Positions 7,664-15,444 of a DNA stretch of 64,000 nt are shown here, one piece after another. The notes beneath the pieces are model-generated. The model searched no databases. It saw only the letters and a list, made by a program, of their open reading frames with translations, and was not told where the DNA came from. Made by a program: the position numbers and the translations under genes. Origin of the DNA: Ardenticatenaceae bacterium (GTDB lineage: Bacteria; Chloroflexota; Anaerolineae; Promineifilales; Promineifilaceae). The DNA is taken from contig JACKBV010000013.1 of assembly GCA_020634315.1 (NCBI GenBank), positions 53,175 through 117,174 on the forward strand, written 5' to 3'. Within the stretch, counting starts at the first letter, position 1. Each line of letters opens with the position of its first letter.

Positions 7664-8476
7664 ATGAATGATGGTATTGAGTTCCATGTGGAAGACAGCG
7701 GGCTGGCAATTTTGCGGGTGAATCGCCCCGATGCTCGTAATGCGTTGAATTGGGCGGCGCAAGAGGCGTTTGCTGCGGCGGTCATGCGTGTGGCGCAAAC
7801 GGCCGTTTCCCCTGACCCTGCTATCCGTGCCCTGATCATTACCGGCACGGGCGACAAAGCATTTGTCGCTGGCGGTGACTTGAAGGAACTACGCGCTTAT
7901 CCAGAACCAGAAGCGGGCGCACGGTTAAATCGCATCATGGGTACGGCGCTGGCCCAGCTCACCGAATTGCCCATGCCGGTCATTGCCGCTGTCAATGGGG
8001 ATGCCTTTGGCGGCGGCTGCGAGATTTTAACCGCGTGCGATCTGCGTTTGGCGGCGGCTCATGCCCATTTTAGCTTTGCACAGGTCAAAGTGAGTCTCAC
8101 TACCGGTTGGGGTGGCACGGGACGCCTGGTACGTTTAATTGGGCAAAGCCGGGCTATGGAGTTGTTGCTAACGGCACGCCTCATTGACACCGAGGAGGCT
8201 TACCGTTTGGGTCTTATCCATCGCATTGTGCCTGCTGCGGACGATGTGCTGCAAATGGCACGCGCCTGGGCGGCTGAATTGATCGCGCTGCCCCAGCAAG
8301 CGCTGGCTTTTACCAAAGAGTTGGTGCATACAGCCAGCCATGCCACCCTGGTGGAAACCTATTGGCAGGAAACAAAATTGTTTACGAAACTGTGGGCTTC
8401 TCCTAATCATCTCGAAGCGCTGGCGGCGTTTCGGGAAAAACGGCCTGCGGTATTCAATAAAGAAAAAGGGGATTAG
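7664..8476 (+). CDS. Enoyl-CoA hydratase/isomerase family protein
   Basis: The 270-residue crotonase-fold protein has an oxyanion-hole segment (GDKAFVAGGDLKEL near residue 65) and the helix AAVNGDAFGGGCEILTACD near residue 115, which carries the first catalytic Glu. The second catalytic Glu of true hydratases, normally in a PE(I/V)xLG segment, is replaced: the equivalent stretch is FAQVKVSLTTGWGGTGR. So it may be an isomerase, decarboxylase or other crotonase, not a hydratase. The ATG at 7664 opens directly on the conserved N-terminal strand; an earlier frame-open codon at 7634 is less likely. Its natural acyl-CoA is not evident from the neighbourhood. Confidence 0.85.
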   Translation: MNDGIEFHVEDSGLAILRVNRPDARNALNWAAQEAFAAAVMRVAQTAVSPDPAIRALIITGTGDKAFVAGGDLKELRAYPEPEAGARLNRIMGTALAQLTELPMPVIAAVNGDAFGGGCEILTACDLRLAAAHAHFSFAQVKVSLTTGWGGTGRLVRLIGQSRAMELLLTARLIDTEEAYRLGLIHRIVPAADDVLQMARAWAAELIALPQQALAFTKELVHTASHATLVETYWQETKLFTKLWASPNHLEALAAFREKRPAVFNKEKGD

Positions 8477-8555
8477 CGGATTGGGGGGATTTCTTTTAAT
8501 CGATCAAGCCCCTAATCTCCACCATGTTTTGTGGGAGCTAAAGGAATCATAAAGA

Positions 8556-9971
8556 ATGTCGCAAGCTTTTCTTTGCCCGAATTGTCATGCTTCGTTGGAA
8601 TATGAAGGCGGCATCTCACCAACAATCCGCTGTCAATATTGCAATACAACGGTGATTGTGCCGGAAGAACTGCGCACGCCGCTCGGTGGTCGTGTCGGGA
8701 TGGGCGGCGAGGCCATGCCGCCAGATGTGGCAAAACTGACGGAAATTGCGCGTCTGATTCAGCAAGGGAAGAAGATTGAAGCGATTAAGCTGATGCGCGA
8801 GATTTCGGCGATGGATTTGAAGTCGGCAAAAGAGGCTGTGGAGCGCATGGAGCGAGGGGAATCGGTGCAGTTTTCTTCTGTATCGTCCACGTCACACCCT
8901 GCTTTTGAGGTGACGCCACATCCATTGCAGCCGCAGCCAACGGCCGTTTCCTCTGGCAATAATCTTGGCTGTGTTTTGGGTTTTGTGATTTTGCTGATCT
9001 TGTTGGGGGCCGGTGCCGGGTTGTTTTTCATGACCAGCGCGAGTAGCACTGTGTCGGATGTGGTTGCGCCTGTGTTGGTAACGGCCGTTTCCAATACCGA
9101 ACCAGGTATTCCTGTCAATACAGCAACGCCTATCCCGACACCCACGCCCGCGTTTGCCGATGAAACATTTAGCTTTGGCGGCGAAGAAGGCGTTGGCCCC
9201 GGTTATTTCAGTGATACACGCAACATTGGCCTGGACGAAGATGGAAATATTTATACAGGCGATTATAGCAACGGCCGTATCCAGGTCTTTGACAGCGAAG
9301 GCAACTATCTGACGCAATGGTTCATCAGCAACCCCGAAGCGGCTATGATTGCCATGGACGTTGACCGCCAGGGACGCGTTTACGTTATCGAAAACGGCGC
9401 TATTAATCGCTATGATGGCCTGAGCGGCGAGCTGCAAACAACCCTGTCCGCGCCGGGCGGTACAGGCTATCGGGATGTCGTGGTTGCCCCTGGTGGCGGA
9501 TTGGTGGCCTATGCGTTTGCGCCGCCCGATATGCTGGTCTGGTTCGACGCGGATGGCAATATTGTGCAGACCGTCTCCGAAGTTTTAAGCGGCCAGACTG
9601 GCGATCCTGAATCAAGTGCCAAAATCGCTGTCGATGGATTGGGTAATGTGTACCTGTTGGGGAGTGCGTTTACCAAAGTGGTGTTTAAGTTTGACGCCGC
9701 CGGTAAATTTGTCACGCGTATTGGCAGCCAGGGTAACGAAGCCGGGCAGTTTCGTTCTCCGCGTGCCATTGCCGTTGATAACCAGGGACGCATCTATGTT
9801 GAAGATTTCGATGGCATTTTTGTGTTTGACAGCGACGGCCGTTTCCTAGACACGATTCCCTTCCGTGGTGTAGCCTTTGACATGGTTTTCAACGATCAAA
9901 ACCAATTATTCCTGGTGGATCGCAACGGCAATCGCGTCGTGCAGTTCACCTTACAGCAGCGAGCAAATTAG
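8556..9971 (+). CDS. Zinc-ribbon / L7-L12-like / TM / NHL beta-propeller protein
   Basis: The 471-residue protein has an unusual modular order. Residues 5-35 form a zinc ribbon (CPNCHASL ... RCQYCNTTV). Residues about 60-95 resemble the C-terminal domain of ribosomal protein L7/L12 (KKIEAIKLMREISAMDLKSA then KEAVE), a module that recurs in membrane-linked stress proteins. One membrane helix lies near 130-155 (CVLGFVILLILLGAGAGLFF). Residues about 190-470 are NHL-type repeats (GNIYTGDYSNGRIQVFD, GRVYVIENGAINRYD, GNVYLLGSAF, GRIYVEDFDGIFVFD) expected to form an extracellular propeller. It may sense or bind something outside and signal through the N-terminal modules. The link to function is inference. 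Confidence 0.8.
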   Translation: MSQAFLCPNCHASLEYEGGISPTIRCQYCNTTVIVPEELRTPLGGRVGMGGEAMPPDVAKLTEIARLIQQGKKIEAIKLMREISAMDLKSAKEAVERMERGESVQFSSVSSTSHPAFEVTPHPLQPQPTAVSSGNNLGCVLGFVILLILLGAGAGLFFMTSASSTVSDVVAPVLVTAVSNTEPGIPVNTATPIPTPTPAFADETFSFGGEEGVGPGYFSDTRNIGLDEDGNIYTGDYSNGRIQVFDSEGNYLTQWFISNPEAAMIAMDVDRQGRVYVIENGAINRYDGLSGELQTTLSAPGGTGYRDVVVAPGGGLVAYAFAPPDMLVWFDADGNIVQTVSEVLSGQTGDPESSAKIAVDGLGNVYLLGSAFTKVVFKFDAAGKFVTRIGSQGNEAGQFRSPRAIAVDNQGRIYVEDFDGIFVFDSDGRFLDTIPFRGVAFDMVFNDQNQLFLVDRNGNRVVQFTLQQRAN

Positions 9972-9973
9972 AA

Positions 9974-10753
9974 GTGACCGCCGACATCTACGATAAGATT
10001 GCCCATTATTATGACCTGACCCACGCCGCCTTAACGGAGGATATTCCCTACATTTTGCAGGTAGCGCGGCAAAGCGCTGGCCCTGTGTTGGAGCTTGGCT
10101 GTGGCAGTGGGCGGCTGCTGCTGCCGCTGGCCGAAGCGGGGCACACGGTGTTTGGCGTCGATAATTCTCCGGTGATGTTGGCACGGGCGCAGGCGCGTGT
10201 GCAGCAGCTTCCTCCGGCGCAGGCGGCACGGGCGCAGGTGTTATTGGCAGATATGACGCAGTTAACTTTGACGCCTGCTCAGCCTTTTGGGCTGGCGCTG
10301 CTGCCGTACAATACAGCCATGCACCTGCCGCTGCCGCAGTTGACGCAGACGTTGCGCCGTGTCAAAGGGTATGTGCAGGGAAACGGCCGTTTCTTCATCG
10401 ACCTTGCCAACCCGTTCATCGTCGCCGCCACGCCCAATGATCGCATGCTGACGCTGGAAAATGTGCTCACCGATCCCGATACCGGCGAGACAATCGTGCA
10501 AATGGCCGCTAACTGGCTGGATGAAGAGGCGCAAATCTTGCACATCACCTGGCTGTACGATGCCAGCCCGGCGGCCGGCGGCGCGGTACAGCGCACCGTC
10601 GCCCAGGTTGATTACCATTACCTTTATCCGCACCAGGTGGAAATGGCTCTGCACGACGCTGGTTGGCGCATTGTGCGCATGAGCGGCGATTATGCCGACA
10701 CGCCGTTCGACGAGGAGAGTGAGCGGTTGTTGGTGTTGGCGGCTCCCGGCTAA
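9974..10753 (+). CDS. Class I SAM-dependent methyltransferase
   Basis: The 259-residue protein starts with GTG, 3 bp after the stop of the NHL protein, so it is cotranslated. YDKIAHYYDLTH at the N-terminus and VLELGCGSGRLLLPLAEAGHTVFGVD near residue 45 are the hallmark opening of Methyltransf_25-type enzymes. VLLADMTQL and LPYNTAMHL supply motifs II and IV. Substrate unknown. It converges with the SulP gene and the two 3' ends overlap by 4 bp. Confidence 0.85.
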   Translation: MTADIYDKIAHYYDLTHAALTEDIPYILQVARQSAGPVLELGCGSGRLLLPLAEAGHTVFGVDNSPVMLARAQARVQQLPPAQAARAQVLLADMTQLTLTPAQPFGLALLPYNTAMHLPLPQLTQTLRRVKGYVQGNGRFFIDLANPFIVAATPNDRMLTLENVLTDPDTGETIVQMAANWLDEEAQILHITWLYDASPAAGGAVQRTVAQVDYHYLYPHQVEMALHDAGWRIVRMSGDYADTPFDEESERLLVLAAPG

Positions 10754-12903
10754 TCAATAACGGCGGGCAGACGCGCTTCTTGCCAGGCGATCATGCCGCC
10801 TTCCATGTTGGAGACTTGTGTATAGCCTTCGGCTTGTAAGGCAAAGGCTACCTGGCTGCTGCGCCGTCCGCTGCGGCAAACCAAAACGATCTTTTCCTGT
10901 TTGGGCAGCACGATGTGGTGATGCAATATTTGGGGCATAGGGGCCAACCGCGCCTGGGGGATATGCCCCAATTCAAATTCTTCTTGTTCGCGCACGTCAA
11001 TCACCAACGGCCGTTCCCCACCTTTGTGCGCGGTCATCAATTGTCGCCACAGCTCTCTGGGCGGGATGTGCGTAACGGCCGTATAAGGGACAACCGTGCC
11101 CACCGCCACCATACTATCATGCTCACATTTCGGCAGCGTCTGGCATTCGCGCCAGGCACGCACCGGGCATTGGTAAATGCAAATCCCAGGGTCCAGGATG
11201 TGATAAAAGATGTGTTCAATTGCCCGTTCCTGTGTCAGGTAATGATCCATTTCCAGGAATGTGTTGAATTCACTCAGGCGCATTTTCTCCCATACCGTTT
11301 CTCGTACGCCAACCATGAAGACATCGCCGCCGTGCTGCCGATATAGGCGCACCACCGTTTCCAACATGTGCAGCCCGCTGACATCGCAGTGATTGACGCG
11401 ATGCATTCGCAGCAGCAAAAACCGCTGTCCGGGATGCTCCTCTAAATTACGCCGAATTTCCTCTTCGACATGCTGCGCTGCACCAAAATAAAGCGATCCT
11501 TCAATGGTCAATACGCCAAGCTGCGGGCAGACGGGTCGTTCCGGTTTGTGGACGAAATGCTCGAAGTTTTCGTCCGGTAACACGGAATGAACGGGCGGTT
11601 GTGATGTGATGGCGATGTAGCGGGCGAAGGAGGCGAGCACACCCATCAACACGGCAAATTCCAGCCGCAAGAACAACGTTGCCAGCAGTGTGGCAATCAT
11701 AATCACCGCATCGCCGCGCGATGTGCGCCAGATGCGTTTGATCTCTTTGCGGTCTATCATGCCGTAGGCGGTGACGATGAGCACAGCGGCGAGGGCGGCA
11801 CGCGGCAGGTAAGCGGCCAATGGAGCCAGCAGCAGCATGGCAGCCAGGACGAAGAGGCTGGTGAAAACGGCCGCTAAGGGGGAGCGGGCGCCTGCTTTGA
11901 AATTAACGGCCGTTATCGAAAACGACGCCGCGCACGCATAACCGGAGAAAAAGCCAGAGAAAATGTTAGCCAATCCTTGCCCGACAAATTCCTGATTGTT
12001 ATCGAGCCGCTGTCCTGTTTGCGCGGCCATCGTGCGCGAAATGGCCGCCGTTTGCACCAGGCCAATGGCCGCGACCGCCAGCGCCCCGGAGGAAAGATGC
12101 GCGATTAAATCGAGGTCGAAGATGGGAAGCTGCTTGAAGGGCGGAAAGCTGCGCGGCAGTTGGCCGATGACATCAATGCCGTTTTTGTCCAGCGCCAGGA
12201 GGTAAACGACGAGCGATGCCAGGATCATGGTTAGCAAGCCGTTGGGCAGGCGCGGTTTGACGCGCTGCAAAATGATGACGAAGAGCATGGAGCCGATGCC
12301 GAGAACGGCCGTTGCCGGATGTGTTTGTGGCAGCGTGGCGAGCACGCCGCGCACCGCCTCGAATAAATTGTCGCTGGGGAAGGAAAGGTGCAGCAGCGGC
12401 CCAATTTGCTTCAAGCCGATGAGAATGCCCGCGCCGGTGGCAAAGCCGACAATGACAGAGTGAGAGACAAAATTGATCAGCAGCCCCAGCCGTGCCAGCC
12501 CCATGACCAGTTGAAAAGTGCCGACCATGACCGCCAAGAGACCGGCGGCGATGATGAATTCGTTTGTGCCGGAGGGGAACATGCTGCTGAGTGAACCGAG
12601 AACGAGCAGCGATAAGGCGTTGGTCGGGCCGGTGAGAAGCTGATCCGATGATCCCCACAACGCGCCAAAGAATGCGCCGATGATGGCTGTGTACAGCCCC
12701 ATTTGTGGGGGCAGGTCGGCGATGAGGGCGAAGGCGATGGATTGGGGCAGCATGATCACGGCGACGGTGATCCCGGCCATGATGTCGGCGCGTAAGTTGT
12801 GGGGGTTATAGGTGCGCAGAAGGTGTAACGGCCGTTGCAGGGAATAAAGAACCGGCGTCAACACGCTGCGCAAATTGATGGGGGTTTCTGTGTGAGTAGA
12901 CAT
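10750..12903 (-). CDS. SulP-family anion transporter with STAS and C-terminal rhodanese domains
   Basis: The 717-residue protein has an N-terminal SulP permease (NLRADIMAGITVAVIMLPQS near residue 40, about 12 membrane segments to residue 440). A cytosolic STAS domain follows (QLGVLTIEGSLYFGAA near 459 to about 560). After a Cys-containing linker (CIYQCPVRAWRECQ) there is a rhodanese domain (PLVIDVREQEEFELGHIP near 631) with the catalytic loop CRSGRRS near 674. SulP proteins carry sulfate, bicarbonate or other anions. Fusion to a rhodanese and placement in a sulfur operon point to sulfate or another sulfur oxyanion. I chose the ATG at 12903, since residues upstream look non-coding and it lies 25 bp after the TorD stop. 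Last gene of the operon. Confidence 0.9.
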   Translation of the reverse strand: MSTHTETPINLRSVLTPVLYSLQRPLHLLRTYNPHNLRADIMAGITVAVIMLPQSIAFALIADLPPQMGLYTAIIGAFFGALWGSSDQLLTGPTNALSLLVLGSLSSMFPSGTNEFIIAAGLLAVMVGTFQLVMGLARLGLLINFVSHSVIVGFATGAGILIGLKQIGPLLHLSFPSDNLFEAVRGVLATLPQTHPATAVLGIGSMLFVIILQRVKPRLPNGLLTMILASLVVYLLALDKNGIDVIGQLPRSFPPFKQLPIFDLDLIAHLSSGALAVAAIGLVQTAAISRTMAAQTGQRLDNNQEFVGQGLANIFSGFFSGYACAASFSITAVNFKAGARSPLAAVFTSLFVLAAMLLLAPLAAYLPRAALAAVLIVTAYGMIDRKEIKRIWRTSRGDAVIMIATLLATLFLRLEFAVLMGVLASFARYIAITSQPPVHSVLPDENFEHFVHKPERPVCPQLGVLTIEGSLYFGAAQHVEEEIRRNLEEHPGQRFLLLRMHRVNHCDVSGLHMLETVVRLYRQHGGDVFMVGVRETVWEKMRLSEFNTFLEMDHYLTQERAIEHIFYHILDPGICIYQCPVRAWRECQTLPKCEHDSMVAVGTVVPYTAVTHIPPRELWRQLMTAHKGGERPLVIDVREQEEFELGHIPQARLAPMPQILHHHIVLPKQEKIVLVCRSGRRSSQVAFALQAEGYTQVSNMEGGMIAWQEARLPAVID

Positions 12904-12928
12904 AGCTCGTTGCAAAAGTGTGCATTGT

Positions 12929-13921
12929 TCAGGAAATAGGCTGCGCAGCGGCGGCGTGCTGCTGCATTGTCGCCAGCAGCGCCTTGGTGGCCGCAATGCG
13001 TTCTTGCCAGGGTTGCAAAAATGGGGTGAGCATGGCAGATTGTGCCGCGAAACGGCCGTATCCCATCTGCCATTCTTCCACCAGCGTCAACAACGTTTGC
13101 AGCAGTGCTGGCAGCATCTCGTACTGGGCAGCCGCTTGCAGCAAATTGTGCAGCATCAAATCGCGCTTGCCGAACCCGCGCGGCAGCTTGTGTGCGCGTG
13201 CCAGCCGGGCCACATCGCCCCGGCTCAGGGCAAAACCGCTGTAAACAGGATTGGTGAGATAGGCGGCGATGTCTTTGAGGCTGGTTTTGTCGTTGCTCAG
13301 CAAAGCGGGCGTGTCGGGCAAGGCAAAGCGCGTTTCTGTAGGCAGCCCGCTTTGCTGCGCGTGGTCTATGATCAAGTCGGCGGCGAGGGTGAAAACGGCC
13401 GTATAAAAAGCATTCCCTTGTTGTTGAACGGCTAATGCCAGTGGAAAAAACCAGGTGAGCACATGCTGCTGCAAGAATTCCTGTTGGCGTGTTTGCATGT
13501 GTCGCGCAACCAGGGGCAGCGCATCTTCCCAGGCATCTGCTTCTGCGCCGCACAAGAAAGCGAGTAAAGCCATTTCATGCCCGATATGGTCGGGGCTGGT
13601 GGCGTCATCTTGCACGTAAAATCCGGCGGCCTGATAACTGTGGATGACAGCTTCGGTGATGTCGCCGCCCAAGAGGCCGCTGCTGTCGCGGAAGATGCTT
13701 TCGTAGGGGAAGATGTCGAAGGTAAAGAGGGTTTGATGGGCAACGGCCGTTTCCTCGAAATTTGGCGCTGATGGCAAAGTGCTGTGCAGCTCTGGCACCT
13801 GCTGCACAATGGGCCACAAATCGGCCGTTAAGCCTTGCAGCAGCAGGTGGCTGAGAAGGGTGTAGGTGTGATGACGGGCAACGGCCGTTTCTGCCACGCC
13901 CAAACTTGTCGTTTCAAGCAT
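12929..13921 (-). CDS. TorD/DmsD-family molybdoenzyme chaperone
   Basis: The 330-residue all-helical protein has TorD-family landmarks: an FDIFPYESIFRD segment near residue 90, HEMALLAFLCGAEADA near 145, and QQEFLQQHVLTWFFPLALAV near 180. TorD proteins bind the apo-form of molybdopterin oxidoreductases and hold them open for cofactor insertion. A candidate client, the molybdopterin enzyme at 15445-18489, is encoded in the same operon. The protein is about 100 residues longer than usual TorD; the C-terminal extension has no motif I recognise. It is separated from the rhodanese gene by a 60-bp spacer with a terminator-like hairpin, so its level may be lower. Confidence 0.8.
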   Translation of the reverse strand: MLETTSLGVAETAVARHHTYTLLSHLLLQGLTADLWPIVQQVPELHSTLPSAPNFEETAVAHQTLFTFDIFPYESIFRDSSGLLGGDITEAVIHSYQAAGFYVQDDATSPDHIGHEMALLAFLCGAEADAWEDALPLVARHMQTRQQEFLQQHVLTWFFPLALAVQQQGNAFYTAVFTLAADLIIDHAQQSGLPTETRFALPDTPALLSNDKTSLKDIAAYLTNPVYSGFALSRGDVARLARAHKLPRGFGKRDLMLHNLLQAAAQYEMLPALLQTLLTLVEEWQMGYGRFAAQSAMLTPFLQPWQERIAATKALLATMQQHAAAAQPIS

Positions 13922-13934
13922 AGATAACTCTCGT

Positions 13935-13964
13935 AAAAAGGATGCTCCCCGTGTACTTGGAGCA
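13935..13964 (-). terminator. Terminator-like hairpin inside the sulfur operon
   Basis: On the minus strand a 6-bp stem TGCTCC/GGAGCA (loop of 10) is followed by TCC and five T. It lies 18 bp after the rhodanese stop and before TorD, and could reduce read-through into the last two genes. Confidence 0.5.
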
Positions 13965-13981
13965 CCTGCTAATCATTGATT

Positions 13982-14761
13982 TTAACCAACACGACACACA
14001 TTCCCGGCGCCGTCAACCATCTCAAAGCCAGCATTTTCCCACGCTTCCATGCCACCCGTGACATTGTACAAATGCTTGTACCCATTTTTGAGCATGATGC
14101 TGATAGCCGTGCTGGAACGTTTGCCGGTGGCACAAGTGACGGCAATACTGCTTTCCTTGTCCAGTGCCAGCTTGTCAATTTGTGCCGGGAACGTGATTTG
14201 TGGCACAAGATGGGTATAGGGCATCAGGTGTGCTCCGGCAATATGCCCCTCATCGCACTCGTCGCTTTCGCGCACGTCCAGCACTTGCAGGCCATTGGTC
14301 GCCAGCTTGTGTTTCAAGGTGTGTACATCTATTTGGGGCACCGTGCGTACCGCTTCGCCTGCCTCCATCCATGCGTCCATGCCGCCTTCCAAATAGCCGC
14401 TGACAAATTGATCCATGCCGATAAAGGCCATGTTGAAGATGGCTTTTTGCGCATTGGCGGCGCTGTCGGTGACGAGGATGATGGGTTCGTTATCGGGAAT
14501 CATCCAGCCGACGCGCTGCTCAAATTCGGAACTGGATAGCTGCACGTTGACCGCGCCCGCAATATGGCCCGCACTGAAATCGGCCGTGGAACGTGCATCC
14601 ACGATGTGATGTCCGGCGGCGCTTCGTTCTTTGACTTCTGCTGGAGAAAGGGGGGTGGCGCGAGGAGTGGTGTCGGTAGACGGCCGTTTCCCTTGATTGA
14701 TCGCCACAATATTCAAAATATTTGCCGGTTTAAGCGGTTGTTCTTCCTGCATATAAGCCAC
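13982..14761 (-). CDS. Tandem rhodanese domains (C-terminal part of CstB-like protein, after in-frame TGA)
   Basis: From GTG at 14761 this is 259 residues with two rhodanese modules. In the first (HHIVDARSTADFSAGHIAGA) the catalytic loop reads LVTDSAANA and has no cysteine. The second (LQVLDVRESDECDEGHIAGA) has an intact loop VTCATGKRSS. A degenerate then an active rhodanese is the arrangement seen in the S. aureus persulfide dioxygenase-sulfurtransferase CstB. The same frame continues upstream through 30 conserved-looking codons (TVGYERRNNDAL) to a TGA at 14852-14854, and beyond it lies the dioxygenase domain. It is thus either made by read-through or recoding, or re-initiated at GTG 14761 or ATG 14752. 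Confidence 0.85.
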   Translation of the reverse strand: MAYMQEEQPLKPANILNIVAINQGKRPSTDTTPRATPLSPAEVKERSAAGHHIVDARSTADFSAGHIAGAVNVQLSSSEFEQRVGWMIPDNEPIILVTDSAANAQKAIFNMAFIGMDQFVSGYLEGGMDAWMEAGEAVRTVPQIDVHTLKHKLATNGLQVLDVRESDECDEGHIAGAHLMPYTHLVPQITFPAQIDKLALDKESSIAVTCATGKRSSTAISIMLKNGYKHLYNVTGGMEAWENAGFEMVDGAGNVCRVG

Positions 14762-14822
14762 AAACCGCTCTTTACTCTTGATTTTCAGGGCATCATTGTT
14801 GCGCCGTTCATACCCAACTGTA

Positions 14823-14854
14823 GTGACAACCTTGCCACTTGTGACACGTCCTCA
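14823..14854 (-). promoter_or_regulatory. In-frame TGA with SECIS-like hairpin (candidate selenocysteine codon)
   Basis: The TGA at 14852-14854 joins the dioxygenase and rhodanese reading frames. It falls at the Cys of the GSxCGR motif of CstB-like proteins (here GS-T-TGA-GR). Thirteen bases downstream the mRNA can form a 6-bp stem GUGGCA/UGUCAC with loop AGGU (14823-14838). The loop has G in the second position and starts 19 nt after the TGA, within the range known for bacterial SECIS elements. Structure and position are seen; Sec insertion is inference. Confidence 0.5.
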
Positions 14855-15412
14855 GGTAGAGCCGGCCAGATGGCCGGGATACACCTCAACATAGTCGGGC
14901 AAATTCAAGAAGCGCGGAATAGCGACATCAAACAGCACCGGTGCCCCTTCATCGCCCGTTTGTGCCAGGTCTGGTCGCGCCACATCGCCCACCATGACAA
15001 AATCGGCCGTGAGGATAAACCAGGGATCATCGCCGCGCGGGTAATCGTAGACGAGGATGTTTATTTGCTCCGGGCGATGTCCGGGCACATGCACCACTTC
15101 CAGGCCAACGCCGCCCATTTTGAGCAAATCGCCATGCTTCACCCGTGTCGCTTCGTAGGTGATGTCTGCCAATTCCGGCAGCATTAACTCGCCGCCCGTC
15201 GCCTCTGCCAGCCGCCGCCCACCAGAAATGTGGTCAGCATGGCTGTGCGAGTCAATGATGTAGCGAATTTTGGAATTTTTTGCTTTGGCGGTGTCTAAAT
15301 AGGGTTGAATGTCCCACAACGGGTCAAAAACCATGCATTCATTTGTGCGCTGGCAGCCTATCATGTAGGCGGCGCAGCCGGTTTCTTCGCGGATAATTGT
15401 TTCAAACCACAT
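14852..15412 (-). CDS. Metallo-beta-lactamase-fold persulfide dioxygenase domain (CstB-like, ends at TGA)
   Basis: The 186-residue domain ends at the in-frame TGA. Metal ligands are visible: DSHSHADHISGG near residue 55 (HxHxDH), HVPGHRPEQINIL near 110, FVMVGDVARPDL near 140 and YPGHLAGST at 177-186. The GDVARPDL pattern and this spacing fit the ETHE1/persulfide dioxygenase branch, which uses iron to oxidise glutathione- or CoA-persulfide to sulfite. Known relatives continue past GS(x)CG into rhodanese domains, exactly as the downstream frame does here; the full product would be 476 residues with position 187 encoded by TGA. It lies 32 bp after the molybdenum subunit stop. Confidence 0.87.
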   Translation of the reverse strand: MWFETIIREETGCAAYMIGCQRTNECMVFDPLWDIQPYLDTAKAKNSKIRYIIDSHSHADHISGGRRLAEATGGELMLPELADITYEATRVKHGDLLKMGGVGLEVVHVPGHRPEQINILVYDYPRGDDPWFILTADFVMVGDVARPDLAQTGDEGAPVLFDVAIPRFLNLPDYVEVYPGHLAGST

Positions 15413-15444
15413 GTTTCCCTCCGGGTTCAGTGTTCAATAGTTGG

